Shown here: positions 18,337 to 27,449 of the stretch, in pieces
How positions within the stretch are numbered: position 1 is the stretch's first letter
How the letters are laid out: each line of letters begins with the position of its first letter
Assembly: GCA_002426755.1 (NCBI GenBank)
Contig: DINI01000025.1
Coordinates: 12,190 to 64,753 of the forward strand
Source: Flavobacteriaceae bacterium UBA5544
GTDB taxonomy: Bacteria > Bacteroidota > Bacteroidia > Flavobacteriales > Flavobacteriaceae
Direction of reading: 5' to 3'
DNA length: 52,564 bases
Program-made: the position numbers and the translations under genes
The notes under the pieces: generated by a model
What the model saw: the letters and a program-made list of their open reading frames with translations, nothing else
The model's database searches: none
What the model was told of the DNA's origin: nothing

Positions 18337-18527
18337 TAATTTTAAGAAAGCATGGTTTTATATAATTCTGAAGCGTAAAATTTGTATTGATATTTTGAAT
18401 TTTCATCTTACTCTATTATAATCAATGAAAGGTAGTCCTTAAAGTTAAGACTTTTTAAATCGGTATATGTTACTTGCCAATATTTTAAAATCCACAGTTT
18501 TTCTTTTGCGTATGTTTTTTTGTATAT

Positions 18528-19916
18528 CTACTTCCCAATACAGAAGTTGGCGAAAATATTCCCTAACAAATCATCGTTGGTAATCTCCCCTGTAATTTCA
18601 CCAAAGTGATACAACGCCTGACGAATATCAATTGCCAATAAATCACCTGAAAGTCCAGAATCCAGACCATACTTTACTTTCTGGATTTCTTCAAAGGCTT
18701 TTAAAAGGGCATCATAATGACGGGAGTTTGTAATGATCGTTTCGTTATTTCGGAGTGCTCCGGTGTTGATGAGGTTGAGCAATGAGTTGGTCAGTTGTTC
18801 CACTCCAAATCCTGTTTTGGCAGATAGCAACTTGATGTTTGGAATTTCAGTTTGCATCTCGGCAATTTGCAAGTCATCAATCTTATCTATTTTGTTGGCA
18901 AGTATAATCAATGGCTTTTGCGGGTATTTGTTTTTTATTTTTTCCAACTCCACCTTAAACTTTGAACTTTGCGCTTCATATTTAGTACTGTCAAATAAGT
19001 AAATGACTACTTGTGCCTGTTCAATTTTTTCAAATGTTTTTTTGATACCGATACTTTCCACGACATCTTCGGTTTCACGAATGCCCGCAGTATCTATAAA
19101 CCGGAAGCCTATTCCCCCTATTGAGATTTCATCTTCTATCGTGTCGCGTGTTGTTCCAGCAATTTCAGAAACGATGGCGCGTTCCTCATTCAATAATGCA
19201 TTTAAAAGTGTGGATTTCCCAACATTTGGCTCACCCACAATCGCCACAGGAATTCCGTTTTTGATGACATTACCAAAGGCAAAGGAGTCAATCAGCTTTT
19301 TAAGCACATTGATAATTCTATTTATCAGTTTATAAAACTCATCGCGATTGGCAAAATTGACATCTTCTTCAGCAAAATCAAGTTCCAATTCTATCAAGCT
19401 GGCAAAGTTGAGGAGCTCATCACGCAACAGTTTAATTTCATTACTAAAACCGCCTCGCATTTGTTGCATCGCAATTTTATGGGATGCTTCGCTGTCACTA
19501 GCTATTAAATCAGCAACGGCTTCTGCCTGACTCAAATCCAGCTTTCCATTTAAAAAAGCTCTTAAAGTGAATTCCCCCGCATTGGCAATGCGACAACCCT
19601 TACGAAGAAAAAGCTGTATGATTTCTTGCTGAATGTACAAACTGCCATGACAGGAAATCTCAACCACATTTTCGCCTGTATAAGAATGCGGGTCTTTAAA
19701 AATTGTGACCAAAACTTCATCAATGACACGAGGTTCGTCCACAATATGACCAAGATGAACTGTATGCGATTTCTGATTGCTCAATGATTTTCCTGAAATA
19801 GACTTGAAAAATTTTGATCCAATGGTTATGGCTTCCTTTCCCGAAAGACGTATCACAGCAATAGCACCGCTTCCTGAAGGTGTCGCAAGAGCAACAATAG
19901 TGTCGTTTTGAAACAT
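18528..19916 (-). CDS. mnmE: tRNA modification GTPase MnmE (TrmE)
   Basis: This 462-aa protein has the usual MnmE length and layout. It has an N-terminal tetrahydrofolate-binding domain (TIVALATPSGSGAIAVIRLSG), a helical middle and an inserted G domain: GEPNVGKSTLLN near residue 230, the switch TTRD, DTAGIRE, and ANKID near 340. The C-terminal GNIFANFCIGK ends in the conserved CxGK. With MnmG it installs the (carboxymethyl)aminomethyl group on wobble U34 of certain tRNAs. It stands alone on the minus strand behind a TAnnTTTG box. Confidence 0.98.
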   Translation of the reverse strand: MFQNDTIVALATPSGSGAIAVIRLSGKEAITIGSKFFKSISGKSLSNQKSHTVHLGHIVDEPRVIDEVLVTIFKDPHSYTGENVVEISCHGSLYIQQEIIQLFLRKGCRIANAGEFTLRAFLNGKLDLSQAEAVADLIASDSEASHKIAMQQMRGGFSNEIKLLRDELLNFASLIELELDFAEEDVNFANRDEFYKLINRIINVLKKLIDSFAFGNVIKNGIPVAIVGEPNVGKSTLLNALLNEERAIVSEIAGTTRDTIEDEISIGGIGFRFIDTAGIRETEDVVESIGIKKTFEKIEQAQVVIYLFDSTKYEAQSSKFKVELEKIKNKYPQKPLIILANKIDKIDDLQIAEMQTEIPNIKLLSAKTGFGVEQLTNSLLNLINTGALRNNETIITNSRHYDALLKAFEEIQKVKYGLDSGLSGDLLAIDIRQALYHFGEITGEITNDDLLGNIFANFCIGK

Positions 19917-19930
19917 AATAAAAATTTAAA

Positions 19931-19938
19931 CAAAAGTA
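19931..19938 (-). promoter_or_regulatory. Candidate -7 box TACTTTTG of mnmE
   Basis: Exact TAnnTTTG on the minus strand, 14 bp before the mnmE ATG. A -33 TTTG at the usual distance is not evident. Confidence 0.55.
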
Positions 19939-20015
19939 TGGCAAAATTGCAATTTGAAGGTTACAAAGCCCACTTTCTTTAAGATTTTATTACCAGTTAC
20001 TTTATCATAACTTAT

Positions 20016-20023
20016 TATATTTG
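20016..20023 (+). promoter_or_regulatory. Candidate -7 box TATATTTG of the TlpA-like gene
   Basis: Exact TAnnTTTG, 22 bp before the ATG at 20046. It is divergent from the mnmE promoter. Confidence 0.55.
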
Positions 20024-20045
20024 TACCGCAAAAAAAATTGAGACA

Positions 20046-21188
20046 ATGAGAACTACAGTATGCATTTTGATGATTGGGCTACTTTTAACAGCTTGCAATA
20101 AAGACGTAAAAAAAACCGATGGCTACGTGATTAATGGAACTGCCAAAGGTGTTTACAATGGGATGAGGGTCTATTTAAGGTCTGCAGATGAAAAAGGGAA
20201 TCAATCACCGCAAGACACAGCCATTGTGATGGAAGAGACTTTTAAATTTGAAGGCAAAATTGATTACCCTCAAATGTGGTACTTATCCATCAATAATGTT
20301 GGCGGCTTCATTCCTGTAATGATTGAAAATGGAGAAATTGACATTGATTTTAACAAGGAGGACATTGAAAACTCAAAAATCACAGGGTCTAAAGCCAACG
20401 ATGCACTCTCTGATTACACTAAAGGTTTTAGAGAATTAATCAATAAACGTAATGAATTGAACAGAAAACTTTCCACCACAGTTGTTCCTGAAGATTCAAA
20501 CGTTAAGACTCCGATGCCTCAAGAATTAACTACAATCAATCAAAAACTACAAGACTATCCTTTTGATTTTTTGAAAACACATAATGACACCTATTTTGCA
20601 CTTTCCTTACTTGAAAACATTCTTCAAAACAACCCAGTTGAGTTTAAGAGTATAGACAATGCCTACGAAAATCTGGATAGTGACATCAAAAAATCATTTT
20701 ATGGTCAAATGGTTGGCAGCAAAATAAATGCAATAAAAAAACAGAATGAAAGCTTGGCCATGCTCAATATTGGGAACGAAGCTCCTGATTTTTATGGTCC
20801 AGATCCTGACGGAAAACAACTATCCTTGCACCAAATAAGAGGCAAGGCAACTATTATTGACTTTTGGGCTTCTTGGTGTGGGCCATGCCGAAAGGAAAAT
20901 CCTAATGTTGTGAATGTTTATAACAAATATCATGATAAAGGTTTGGAAATCATCAGTATATCTTTAGACAAACCAGGACAGAAAGACAAATGGCTGAAAG
21001 CAATTGAGGATGATCAATTGACGTGGCACCATGTATCCAATCTTAATTACTTTCAAGACCCTATTGCAAAACTATACAATATCCAGTCCATACCAGCCAC
21101 TTATATATTGGATGCCGAAGGAAAAATTGTTGCCAAGAGTTTAAGAGGCCAGGCACTCGAAAATAAAATTGCTGAAATGCTGAATTAA
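20046..21188 (+). CDS. TlpA/ResA-like thiol:disulfide oxidoreductase lipoprotein with DUF4369
   Basis: This 380-aa protein has a lipoprotein signal (MRTTVCILMIGLLLTAC, with Cys17 as acylation site). An N-terminal DUF4369 domain follows (GYVINGTAKGVYNGMRVYLR). The C-terminal thioredoxin-like domain has the redox motif WCGPC (Cys278 and Cys281) and a cis-Pro in IQSIPATYIL. It is anchored in a membrane facing the periplasm. The likely role is reduction of disulfides in exported proteins, as in cytochrome c maturation. The gene is monocistronic, between its own promoter box and a strong terminator at 21203. Confidence 0.93.
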   Translation: MRTTVCILMIGLLLTACNKDVKKTDGYVINGTAKGVYNGMRVYLRSADEKGNQSPQDTAIVMEETFKFEGKIDYPQMWYLSINNVGGFIPVMIENGEIDIDFNKEDIENSKITGSKANDALSDYTKGFRELINKRNELNRKLSTTVVPEDSNVKTPMPQELTTINQKLQDYPFDFLKTHNDTYFALSLLENILQNNPVEFKSIDNAYENLDSDIKKSFYGQMVGSKINAIKKQNESLAMLNIGNEAPDFYGPDPDGKQLSLHQIRGKATIIDFWASWCGPCRKENPNVVNVYNKYHDKGLEIISISLDKPGQKDKWLKAIEDDQLTWHHVSNLNYFQDPIAKLYNIQSIPATYILDAEGKIVAKSLRGQALENKIAEMLN

Positions 21189-21202
21189 AAAATTTTTCTT
21201 TA

Positions 21203-21236
21203 AAAAAAAGCCTTCATGATTTGAAGGCTTTTTTTA
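21203..21236. terminator. Bidirectional intrinsic terminator
   Basis: The stem AAGCCTTCA / TGAAGGCTT has a short loop, an A-run on the left and a T-run on the right. It can therefore end both the plus-strand TlpA-like gene and the convergent rhomboid gene. Confidence 0.9.
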
Positions 21237-21237
21237 T

Positions 21238-21888
21238 TTATAGTTTTCCGGTTTTATGCATTATGAACAATATTATGATAGGGACGGCAAGCAACCCAAT
21301 CATCAACAAGTCTGTTTGAAACAAAGAAGGCATTAACATCAGGGTGACTATAAAACCTCCAATGGCACCACCAAAATGAGCATCGTGACCGATATTGCCA
21401 ATGCGCTTTTTCATTCCGTAAATGGAATATAGCAAATACCCTATTCCGAATACATATGCAGGAATGGGGATCGGTATAAAGAACATATACAGTTCCATAC
21501 TTGGATACAATAAAATTGCTGAATATAAGATGCCCGTAACAGCGCCACTTGCTCCTACCGCAGTATAATGGTACTCATCTTTATGGAAATACAAAGAAAG
21601 CAAATTGCCCAATATCAAGCTTAAAAGGTAAACAATGATAAAATTTAGATTTCCTAAATTCTCAACAACAATATCAGCAAAAAAATAGAGCGTAAACATG
21701 TTTACAAACAAATGCATCATATCCACATGTAAAAACCCTGAACTGAACATCCTAACCTGTTCGCCCCTTCTAATAGCACCAACATTAAATTTATAGCGTT
21801 CAAAAAATCCATAATCATTGAATCCTTTGTAGGAAATAATGACATTTGCCGCAATTATGACGATGGTTACCAAACTTAAATTACCCAT
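21238..21888 (-). CDS. Rhomboid-family intramembrane serine protease
   Basis: This 216-aa protein has six hydrophobic helices. The catalytic Ser114 lies in GASGAVTG, and the catalytic His171 in the segment HDAHFGGAIGG. The conserved FLHVDMMHLFVNM loop-helix is present near residues 52-64. The minimal six-helix architecture without extra domains is typical of bacterial GlpG-like rhomboids. It cleaves membrane-spanning substrates within the bilayer; its substrates here are unknown. It is convergent with the TlpA-like gene. Confidence 0.93.
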   Translation of the reverse strand: MGNLSLVTIVIIAANVIISYKGFNDYGFFERYKFNVGAIRRGEQVRMFSSGFLHVDMMHLFVNMFTLYFFADIVVENLGNLNFIIVYLLSLILGNLLSLYFHKDEYHYTAVGASGAVTGILYSAILLYPSMELYMFFIPIPIPAYVFGIGYLLYSIYGMKKRIGNIGHDAHFGGAIGGFIVTLMLMPSLFQTDLLMIGLLAVPIIILFIMHKTGKL

Positions 21889-21950
21889 AAACTCTAAACG
21901 TTTAATTATAATATAACATATATTTGCTCCTGCAAATCTAATATTTATTA

Positions 21951-22847
21951 ATGCAATTTCTTGTTTACATTCTTGTTTATCCGCTTTTGTGGTTGATCTC
22001 CATTCTACCTTTTAGGTTGCTATATGCATTTTCTGATTTTTTATACTTCTGGGTTTATAAGGTTTTTGGGTATCGAAAAAAAGTGGTTCAGGATAATTTA
22101 AGGCTTGTTTTTCCAGATAAACCACAAGCAGAAATTGATGACATCACCTATAAATTCTATCACCATTTGTGTGATATGATTGTGGAAGCCATCAAATCCT
22201 TGACTATTTCTGAAGACGAAATGAAAGAGCACTTTAAATTCAGTAATGTAGACGTACTCAAGAATATTGAAAAAATGAATAAAAGCACCATTTTGATGTG
22301 TGCACACTACGGAAGTTGGGAATGGATTTTTATTTTAAACACATTCATGGATAAGAATACCATGGGATATGCCGTATATAAACGGCTCGCAAATCCTTAT
22401 TTTGATCGTCTTGTCAAACGTATAAGGGCAAAATATAATAGTCATCTAATCACTACTAAAGAAACAATCCCGACACTCATCAAAGCTAAAGTTGATGGCA
22501 AGCTAACCGTCAGTGGATTTGTTTCCGATCAGACGGCTAAACCACATACAGCATTGCATTGGGGCAAATTCATGGGCTATACAGTACCTATGCATACAGG
22601 GGCTGAAATGTTAGCAAAACGATTGGATACAGCCGTTGTTTTTTTTAAAGTAAAACGTTTAAAAAGAGGATATTACCAAACTACTTTTGAAGTGATTACT
22701 TTAAACCCAAAAGAGTTTAAGGATTACGAAATCACTGATAAATTCTTTAGGTTGGTAGAAAAGCAAATTGAAGAAGCTCCAGAATATTACTTATGGACGC
22801 ATAAACGCTGGAAACATAAGGATATCGTTCCTGAACAGTTTAAATAG
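21951..22847 (+). CDS. LpxL/HtrB-like lysophospholipid or lipid A acyltransferase
   Basis: This 298-aa protein has an N-terminal membrane anchor (LVYILVYPLLWLISILPF) and the acyltransferase HxxxxE motif at His119-Glu124 within CAHYGSWEW. Conserved segments GFVSDQT and the C-terminal EAPEYYLWTHKRWKHK are characteristic of the family. It likely adds a secondary acyl chain to lipid A (or the related aminolipid pool) at the inner membrane. Its stop codon abuts that of the convergent aminotransferase gene with no gap. Confidence 0.92.
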   Translation: MQFLVYILVYPLLWLISILPFRLLYAFSDFLYFWVYKVFGYRKKVVQDNLRLVFPDKPQAEIDDITYKFYHHLCDMIVEAIKSLTISEDEMKEHFKFSNVDVLKNIEKMNKSTILMCAHYGSWEWIFILNTFMDKNTMGYAVYKRLANPYFDRLVKRIRAKYNSHLITTKETIPTLIKAKVDGKLTVSGFVSDQTAKPHTALHWGKFMGYTVPMHTGAEMLAKRLDTAVVFFKVKRLKRGYYQTTFEVITLNPKEFKDYEITDKFFRLVEKQIEEAPEYYLWTHKRWKHKDIVPEQFK

Positions 22848-24353
22848 CTACAATTCGAACCACGAGCTGATAGGCGTCTCGTTAGAAATGTTTTGGGTGT
22901 GTTGCTTATGTATAAATTCATTTGACGTCCTAATATAATCATAATCCTTCGTCCAAGAATCATGGTGTTTTGCCAATGATTTTAAGCTTTCACAAACATA
23001 TTCAATTTCAGCATTTGTAGTAGTCGGATGGATAGACATACGAATCCAACCTGGTTTTCTCGTCAATTCACCCAAGGAGATTTCATTAGTCAACTCATGA
23101 GACATTTGTTGATCTACATGCAATAAAAAATGTCCATAAGTTCCCGCACAACTACAGCCTCCACGTGTTTGGATTCCAAATCGATCGTTCAGTAATTTCA
23201 CACCAAGGTTATAGTGCAAATCATCAATATAGAACGAAATGACACCGAGTCGATCTTGATGTTGACCAGCAAGAATGTTTAGGTTTTCGACATCTTTCAA
23301 TTCGTTGAAAATATAATCTAGTATTTCATGCTCACGCTTTAGGATTTTGTCAACGCCCATTTGCTCCTTCAATTTGATGGACAAAGCTGTTTTAATTGTT
23401 TGCAAAAATCCAGGTGTGCCGCCATCTTCCCTATCTTCAATATTGTCAATATATTTATGTTCGCCCCAAGGATTGGTCCAACTTACGGTACCTCCTCCCG
23501 GACAATCAGGAATCATATTTTTATAGAGCTTTTTGTTGAAAATCAATACCCCAGATGTTCCAGGACCTCCAAGAAATTTATGTGGAGAAAAGAAAATGGC
23601 ATCCAATGCTTGTTCTTCGTCTTCAGGATGCATATTTATATCAACATACGGTGCTGAACAGGCAAAATCCACAAAACAAACACCTCCATTTTGATGCATC
23701 AATTTTGCAATTTCGTGATATGGTGTTTGAATTCCAGTTACATTGCTTCCTCCAACAACCGAAGCTATTTTTAAAGTACAATCTTTATATTTTTTCAATA
23801 AATCTTCAAGATTTTCGATGCTGAATAATCCATCTTCCCCAGGTGGAATCACTTCTACTTTGGCAATAGTTTCCAACCAAGAGGTTTGATTGGAATGATG
23901 TTCCATATGAGAAATAAAAACCACTGGACGAATTTCATCAGGAACTTGGGTATGTTTCTGAAGGTTCTCTGGGACTTTCAATCCTAAAATACGTTGAAAT
24001 TTATTCACAACACCCGTCATGCCCGTTCCCGACATAATCAAAACATCATCTTCATTACAGTTCACATGATCCTTAATGATTTGTTTAGCCTTATGATACG
24101 CCTTGGTCATTGCAGTACCCGAAACTGTGGTTTCCGTATGAGTATTGGCTACAAATGGCCCAAACTCGTTGCACAATTTTTCTTCAATGGGGCGATACAA
24201 TCGGCCGGAAGCGGTCCAGTCGGTATAAATTATTTTTTGTTTCCCAAAAGGTGACACAAACTCCTGGTCAATGCCAATGATGTGCTGACGAAACTGATTG
24301 AAATACGTCTCCAGTTCGGTTGTTTTTATTTTTGGTGTAACAGTAGAAATCAT
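22848..24353 (-). CDS. Class V aminotransferase-fold PLP enzyme (SufS/Csd-like)
   Basis: This 501-aa PLP-dependent enzyme of the aminotransferase class V/cysteine desulfurase fold has the Schiff-base Lys259 in SPHKFLGGPGTSG. A His-rich ring-stacking region SHMEHHSNQTSW lies near residue 170, and VDFACSAPYVDI near 225 gives the Asp that contacts the pyridine nitrogen. The segment TRGGCSCAGTYGHFLL near 410 carries two Cys at the position where SufS-type enzymes have the sulfur-accepting Cys. It is about 90 residues longer than SufS and differs in the N-terminal part, so the substrate may not be cysteine. No suf genes are adjacent. Confidence 0.85.
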   Translation of the reverse strand: MISTVTPKIKTTELETYFNQFRQHIIGIDQEFVSPFGKQKIIYTDWTASGRLYRPIEEKLCNEFGPFVANTHTETTVSGTAMTKAYHKAKQIIKDHVNCNEDDVLIMSGTGMTGVVNKFQRILGLKVPENLQKHTQVPDEIRPVVFISHMEHHSNQTSWLETIAKVEVIPPGEDGLFSIENLEDLLKKYKDCTLKIASVVGGSNVTGIQTPYHEIAKLMHQNGGVCFVDFACSAPYVDINMHPEDEEQALDAIFFSPHKFLGGPGTSGVLIFNKKLYKNMIPDCPGGGTVSWTNPWGEHKYIDNIEDREDGGTPGFLQTIKTALSIKLKEQMGVDKILKREHEILDYIFNELKDVENLNILAGQHQDRLGVISFYIDDLHYNLGVKLLNDRFGIQTRGGCSCAGTYGHFLLHVDQQMSHELTNEISLGELTRKPGWIRMSIHPTTTNAEIEYVCESLKSLAKHHDSWTKDYDYIRTSNEFIHKQHTQNISNETPISSWFEL

Positions 24354-24454
24354 TGATTTAATTATAGAATCGTTAAATGTGCTATTGATTGTCAGTCCGA
24401 GTGATTTTGATAATCATCTGAATATAATCAGGAACCCTTCAACTTATTGATAAA

Positions 24455-24511
24455 AGTTCTCGATACATTTTCAACAAACCGCCCTTTGCTGTTTGTTGAA
24501 AACACTCGAAC
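24455..24511. repeat. Palindromic intergenic element
   Basis: Perfect 12-bp arms TTTTCAACAAAC (24468-24479) and GTTTGTTGAAAA (24491-24502) enclose an 11-nt loop. Weaker outer arms GTTCTCGA and TCGAAC extend the hairpin. There is no clear T-run, so it is not a textbook terminator. From memory, elements carrying CTCGATACA and CACTCGAACTGAC are scattered in flavobacterial intergenic regions. It lies just downstream of glmM. Confidence 0.75.
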
Positions 24512-24529
24512 TGACAAAAAGCAAAGGTA

Positions 24530-25918
24530 CTAAATATTTGCAACAGCCTTAATTTCAATAATGATTTTATCCGCCAATGCGTCTGCCTCATGTTGAGCTG
24601 GCGCTTCTGTATAAATTCTAATAATTGGCTCTGTGTTGCTTTTTCTTAAATGAACCCAACTGTTACTGAAATCTATTTTAACACCATCAATTGTGGTCAA
24701 TTTTTCATTTTGATACCGTTCTTGCATCGCTTTTAGTACGGCATCGACGTTTAAGTCTGGCGTCAGTTCAATCTTCTTCTTACTCATAAAGTAATTTGGA
24801 TAACTTGCCCTCAATTCACTGGTTTTCATCTTTTTTTCGGCCAAAAGGCTCAAGAACAAAGCCACTCCCACTAAAGCATCTCTCCCATAATGCAATTCTG
24901 GATAAATGATTCCACCGTTACCTTCGCCTCCAATGATTGCCTTGTTTTTCTTCATCAATTCCACCACATTGACTTCTCCAACAGCACTAGCTTCATAATG
25001 TCCTCCATGCTTTTCAGTAACATCTCGCAACGCTCTTGTGGAGCTCATATTGCTGACAGTGTTTCCGGGTGTTTTGCTCAACACATAATCCGCACAGGCC
25101 ACCAATGTATATTCTTCACCAAACATCTCGCCTTTCTCATCCATAAATGCCAACCTATCAACATCTGGATCGACGACAATGCCTAAATCTGCCTGCTCTT
25201 TAACAACTTCATTTGCCAGATCTCCCAAATGTTCCTTCAAAGGTTCCGGGTTATGAGGAAAGTGACCATTCGGTTCGCAATATAATTTGACCGTATGGAC
25301 TCCTAATCTTTCCAACAGTAATGGAATTGCAATTCCACCCGTAGAATTGACTCCATCAACAACTACTTTGAAATTGGCATTATCAATGGCTTTTTTGTTG
25401 ACCAATGGCATTTGCAAAACCTCATCAATATGCATATCGATATAGGCTTGGTTTTTGGTGATTTTCCCAAGATTGTCTACATCAGAAAAGGTCATCTTAT
25501 CGGTTTCTGCAATTTCCAAGATTTTTGCACCTTCTTCTCCATTTAAAAACTCACCCTTCGCATTCAAAAGTTTTAAAGCATTCCATTGTTTTGGGTTATG
25601 GCTTGCAGTTAAGATGATTCCTCCATCCGCATGTTCCATTGGTACGGCAATTTCAACCGTAGGTGTTGTGGACAAGCCTAAATCAATAACATGGATTCCT
25701 AGACCGACAAGGGTATTCATCACCAAATTCTGTATCATCTCCCCCGAAATACGAGCATCTCTCCCGACGACGACCCTATAATTTTCTTTATGACGTTGTT
25801 CTTTAAGCCATACACCGTAGGCTGATGCAAATTTTACAGCATCAATGGGTGTCAAATTATCACCAACGTTTCCTCCAATGGTGCCTCGTATTCCTGAAAT
25901 TGATTTTATAAGTGTCAT
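24530..25918 (-). CDS. glmM: Phosphoglucosamine mutase
   Basis: The 462-aa protein starts at the ATG at 25916-25918 (MTLIKSISGIRGTIGG). A longer ORF reads back to 26002, but the extra 28 residues are AT-driven junk and span the promoter box. It is an alpha-D-phosphohexomutase: the catalytic phosphoserine is Ser106 in TASHNPKQWN, the metal loop is DPDVDRLAF near 240, the sugar loop is GEGNGGIIYPE near 325, and the phosphate-binding loop near the C-terminus is RKSNTEPIIRIY. It converts glucosamine-6-P to glucosamine-1-P for UDP-GlcNAc synthesis. Phosphomannomutase activity cannot be excluded from motifs alone. Confidence 0.93.
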   Translation of the reverse strand: MTLIKSISGIRGTIGGNVGDNLTPIDAVKFASAYGVWLKEQRHKENYRVVVGRDARISGEMIQNLVMNTLVGLGIHVIDLGLSTTPTVEIAVPMEHADGGIILTASHNPKQWNALKLLNAKGEFLNGEEGAKILEIAETDKMTFSDVDNLGKITKNQAYIDMHIDEVLQMPLVNKKAIDNANFKVVVDGVNSTGGIAIPLLLERLGVHTVKLYCEPNGHFPHNPEPLKEHLGDLANEVVKEQADLGIVVDPDVDRLAFMDEKGEMFGEEYTLVACADYVLSKTPGNTVSNMSSTRALRDVTEKHGGHYEASAVGEVNVVELMKKNKAIIGGEGNGGIIYPELHYGRDALVGVALFLSLLAEKKMKTSELRASYPNYFMSKKKIELTPDLNVDAVLKAMQERYQNEKLTTIDGVKIDFSNSWVHLRKSNTEPIIRIYTEAPAQHEADALADKIIIEIKAVANI

Positions 25919-25942
25919 AGATTGAATTTTCAAATTGAAAGA

Positions 25943-25950
25943 CAAATATA
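25943..25950 (-). promoter_or_regulatory. Candidate -7 box TATATTTG of glmM
   Basis: Exact TAnnTTTG on the minus strand, 24 bp before the proposed glmM start. It supports the shorter start at 25918, because the longer ORF would begin upstream of the box. Confidence 0.6.
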
Positions 25951-26020
25951 ATATTTCAAAAACGTAAATTTTATATTGAACTTGTTGAATTGCATAAATC
26001 ATTCTTTGTAATTTAGACGA

Positions 26021-26644
26021 ATGAATTTTTTAGCGCATATCTATCTTTCTGGTGACGATGAATTTGTAACGATTGGCAATTTTATAGCGGATGGCGTTAG
26101 AGGGAAACAATACAAAAAGTTCTCAAAAGAGATTCAGATAGGCATTTTATTGCATCGTCAGATTGATACTTTTACTGATGCACATCCTATTGTACGGCAG
26201 AGCACAAAACGTTTACATAAAAACTACAGTCATTATAGCGGAGTGATTGTCGATATACTATACGATCACTTCTTGGCGAAGAATTGGTCTAATTATTCTG
26301 AAGTTCCGTTGGATATCTATGTTGAAAGGTTTTATGAAAGCCTTCAAACTAATTTTGAACTGTTGCCTTCAAGAACCCAAAAAATGATTCCCTACATGAT
26401 GGCTGACAATTGGCTTCTAAATTATGCCAATCTTGAAGGTATTCAACGTGTGCTCAACGGGATGAACAGACGGACCAAGAACGTTTCTGGAATGGACAAA
26501 GCCACTGTAGAATTGAAGCAATATTATTCTGAATTTGAAAATGAGTTCACTGATTTTTTTGAAGAATTAAGAATCTATTCAAATGTAAAATTGGCCGAAA
26601 TAAAAACTCAATTTCATCAGCAAAAGGATTCTTCATGGGATTAA
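26021..26644 (+). CDS. Acyl carrier protein phosphodiesterase-like protein (AcpH/DUF479)
   Basis: This 207-aa protein begins MNFLAHIYLSGDDEFVTIGN, followed by FIADGVRGKQY, GILLHRQIDTFTDAHP and IVDILYDHFLA. This His/Asp pattern is that of AcpH, an HD-like metal phosphodiesterase that removes phosphopantetheine from acyl carrier protein. It is cytoplasmic. The last 10 bases overlap the start of the next gene, so the two are probably co-transcribed. It is divergent from glmM with a short shared promoter region. Confidence 0.88.
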   Translation: MNFLAHIYLSGDDEFVTIGNFIADGVRGKQYKKFSKEIQIGILLHRQIDTFTDAHPIVRQSTKRLHKNYSHYSGVIVDILYDHFLAKNWSNYSEVPLDIYVERFYESLQTNFELLPSRTQKMIPYMMADNWLLNYANLEGIQRVLNGMNRRTKNVSGMDKATVELKQYYSEFENEFTDFFEELRIYSNVKLAEIKTQFHQQKDSSWD

Positions 26645-27354
26645 GACCAAAAAAAATATTAAAAATCATTGTTGGTGCCATCATTTTCCTGACACTTCCA
26701 ACGCTTCTGCTATTTGGTTTTCTGTATCTAAAATACAATGAAGACCTACCAACGGGCAAAAAAGGAGAACAAGCGGAACAATTAGCCACCAAAATGTTAA
26801 ACGCATTGGATTTTGAGGCTTATAAAAACACCAATTATATTGAATGGACTTTTAAAAACCGACACCATTATAAGTGGAAAAAGAACAAATCCACCTGTAT
26901 GGTTTATTGGGAAAACTACAAAGTAAACCTCAATTTCAAAACGCCAACTGAAAGCAAAAGTTACGTTCATAATTTTGAAGTCAGTGGTGAACAGTCTATG
27001 GAATTGATTGAGAAAGCAACTAAATTCTTTAATAACGATTCTTTTTGGCTGGTTGCGCCCTATAAAGTTTTTGATGAAGGCACGGAACGTAGCGTTGTGA
27101 CTTTGGAAAACGGGAAAACAGCCTTGTTGGTAACCTATACTTCGGGAGGTTCTACGCCTGGAGATTCTTATCTATGGCATTTGGATGATTATGGTAAGCC
27201 AACAAGTTTCCAAATGTGGGTAGATATTTTACCTATCGACGGACTCGAAGCCACTTGGAACGATTGGACAAAGACCGAAAGTGGCGCGCAATTGCCGACG
27301 TTTCATAAAATGATGGTTTTTGGTTTGGAAATAACGGATTTAAAGGGAAACTAA
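26635..27354 (+). CDS. Conserved hypothetical membrane-anchored protein
   Basis: This 239-aa protein has one N-terminal hydrophobic segment (KIIVGAIIFLTLPTLLLFGF) and then a soluble domain with many aromatic residues (NTNYIEWTFKNRHHYKWKKN, SYLWHLDDYGKPTSFQMWVD). It is probably anchored in the inner membrane with the domain in the periplasm. I do not recognise the family. The start overlaps the AcpH-like gene by 10 bp, which implies coupled translation. Codon use matches the neighbours, so it looks like resident genome. Confidence 0.8.
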   Translation: MGLRPKKILKIIVGAIIFLTLPTLLLFGFLYLKYNEDLPTGKKGEQAEQLATKMLNALDFEAYKNTNYIEWTFKNRHHYKWKKNKSTCMVYWENYKVNLNFKTPTESKSYVHNFEVSGEQSMELIEKATKFFNNDSFWLVAPYKVFDEGTERSVVTLENGKTALLVTYTSGGSTPGDSYLWHLDDYGKPTSFQMWVDILPIDGLEATWNDWTKTESGAQLPTFHKMMVFGLEITDLKGN

Positions 27355-27374
27355 TAAGTTTTCAGCTTCAGTAG

Positions 27375-27449
27375 CAGTCGCAGTTTACAGTGGTTAGTAT
27401 TTCTTCATTCAACTATAAAGTTTGCTGTAAACTGCGACTGAATACTAAC
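27375..27449. repeat. Interleaved double inverted repeat between convergent genes
   Basis: Arm A CAGTCGCAGTTTACAG (27375-27390) and arm B GTTAGTATT (27393-27401) are followed by perfect complements A' (27425-27440) and B' (27441-27449). The order is A-B-A'-B', so both stems cannot form as simple nested hairpins. B' covers the stop codon of the minus-strand gene at 27445. The A stem alone could act as a terminator-like hairpin, though T-runs are absent. Confidence 0.85.

Noticed and set aside
25919..26002. N-terminal extension of glmM by 28 residues
   Set aside because: The extension is AT-driven sequence that spans a TAnnTTTG box. The family start MTLIKSISGIRG fits the shorter form.
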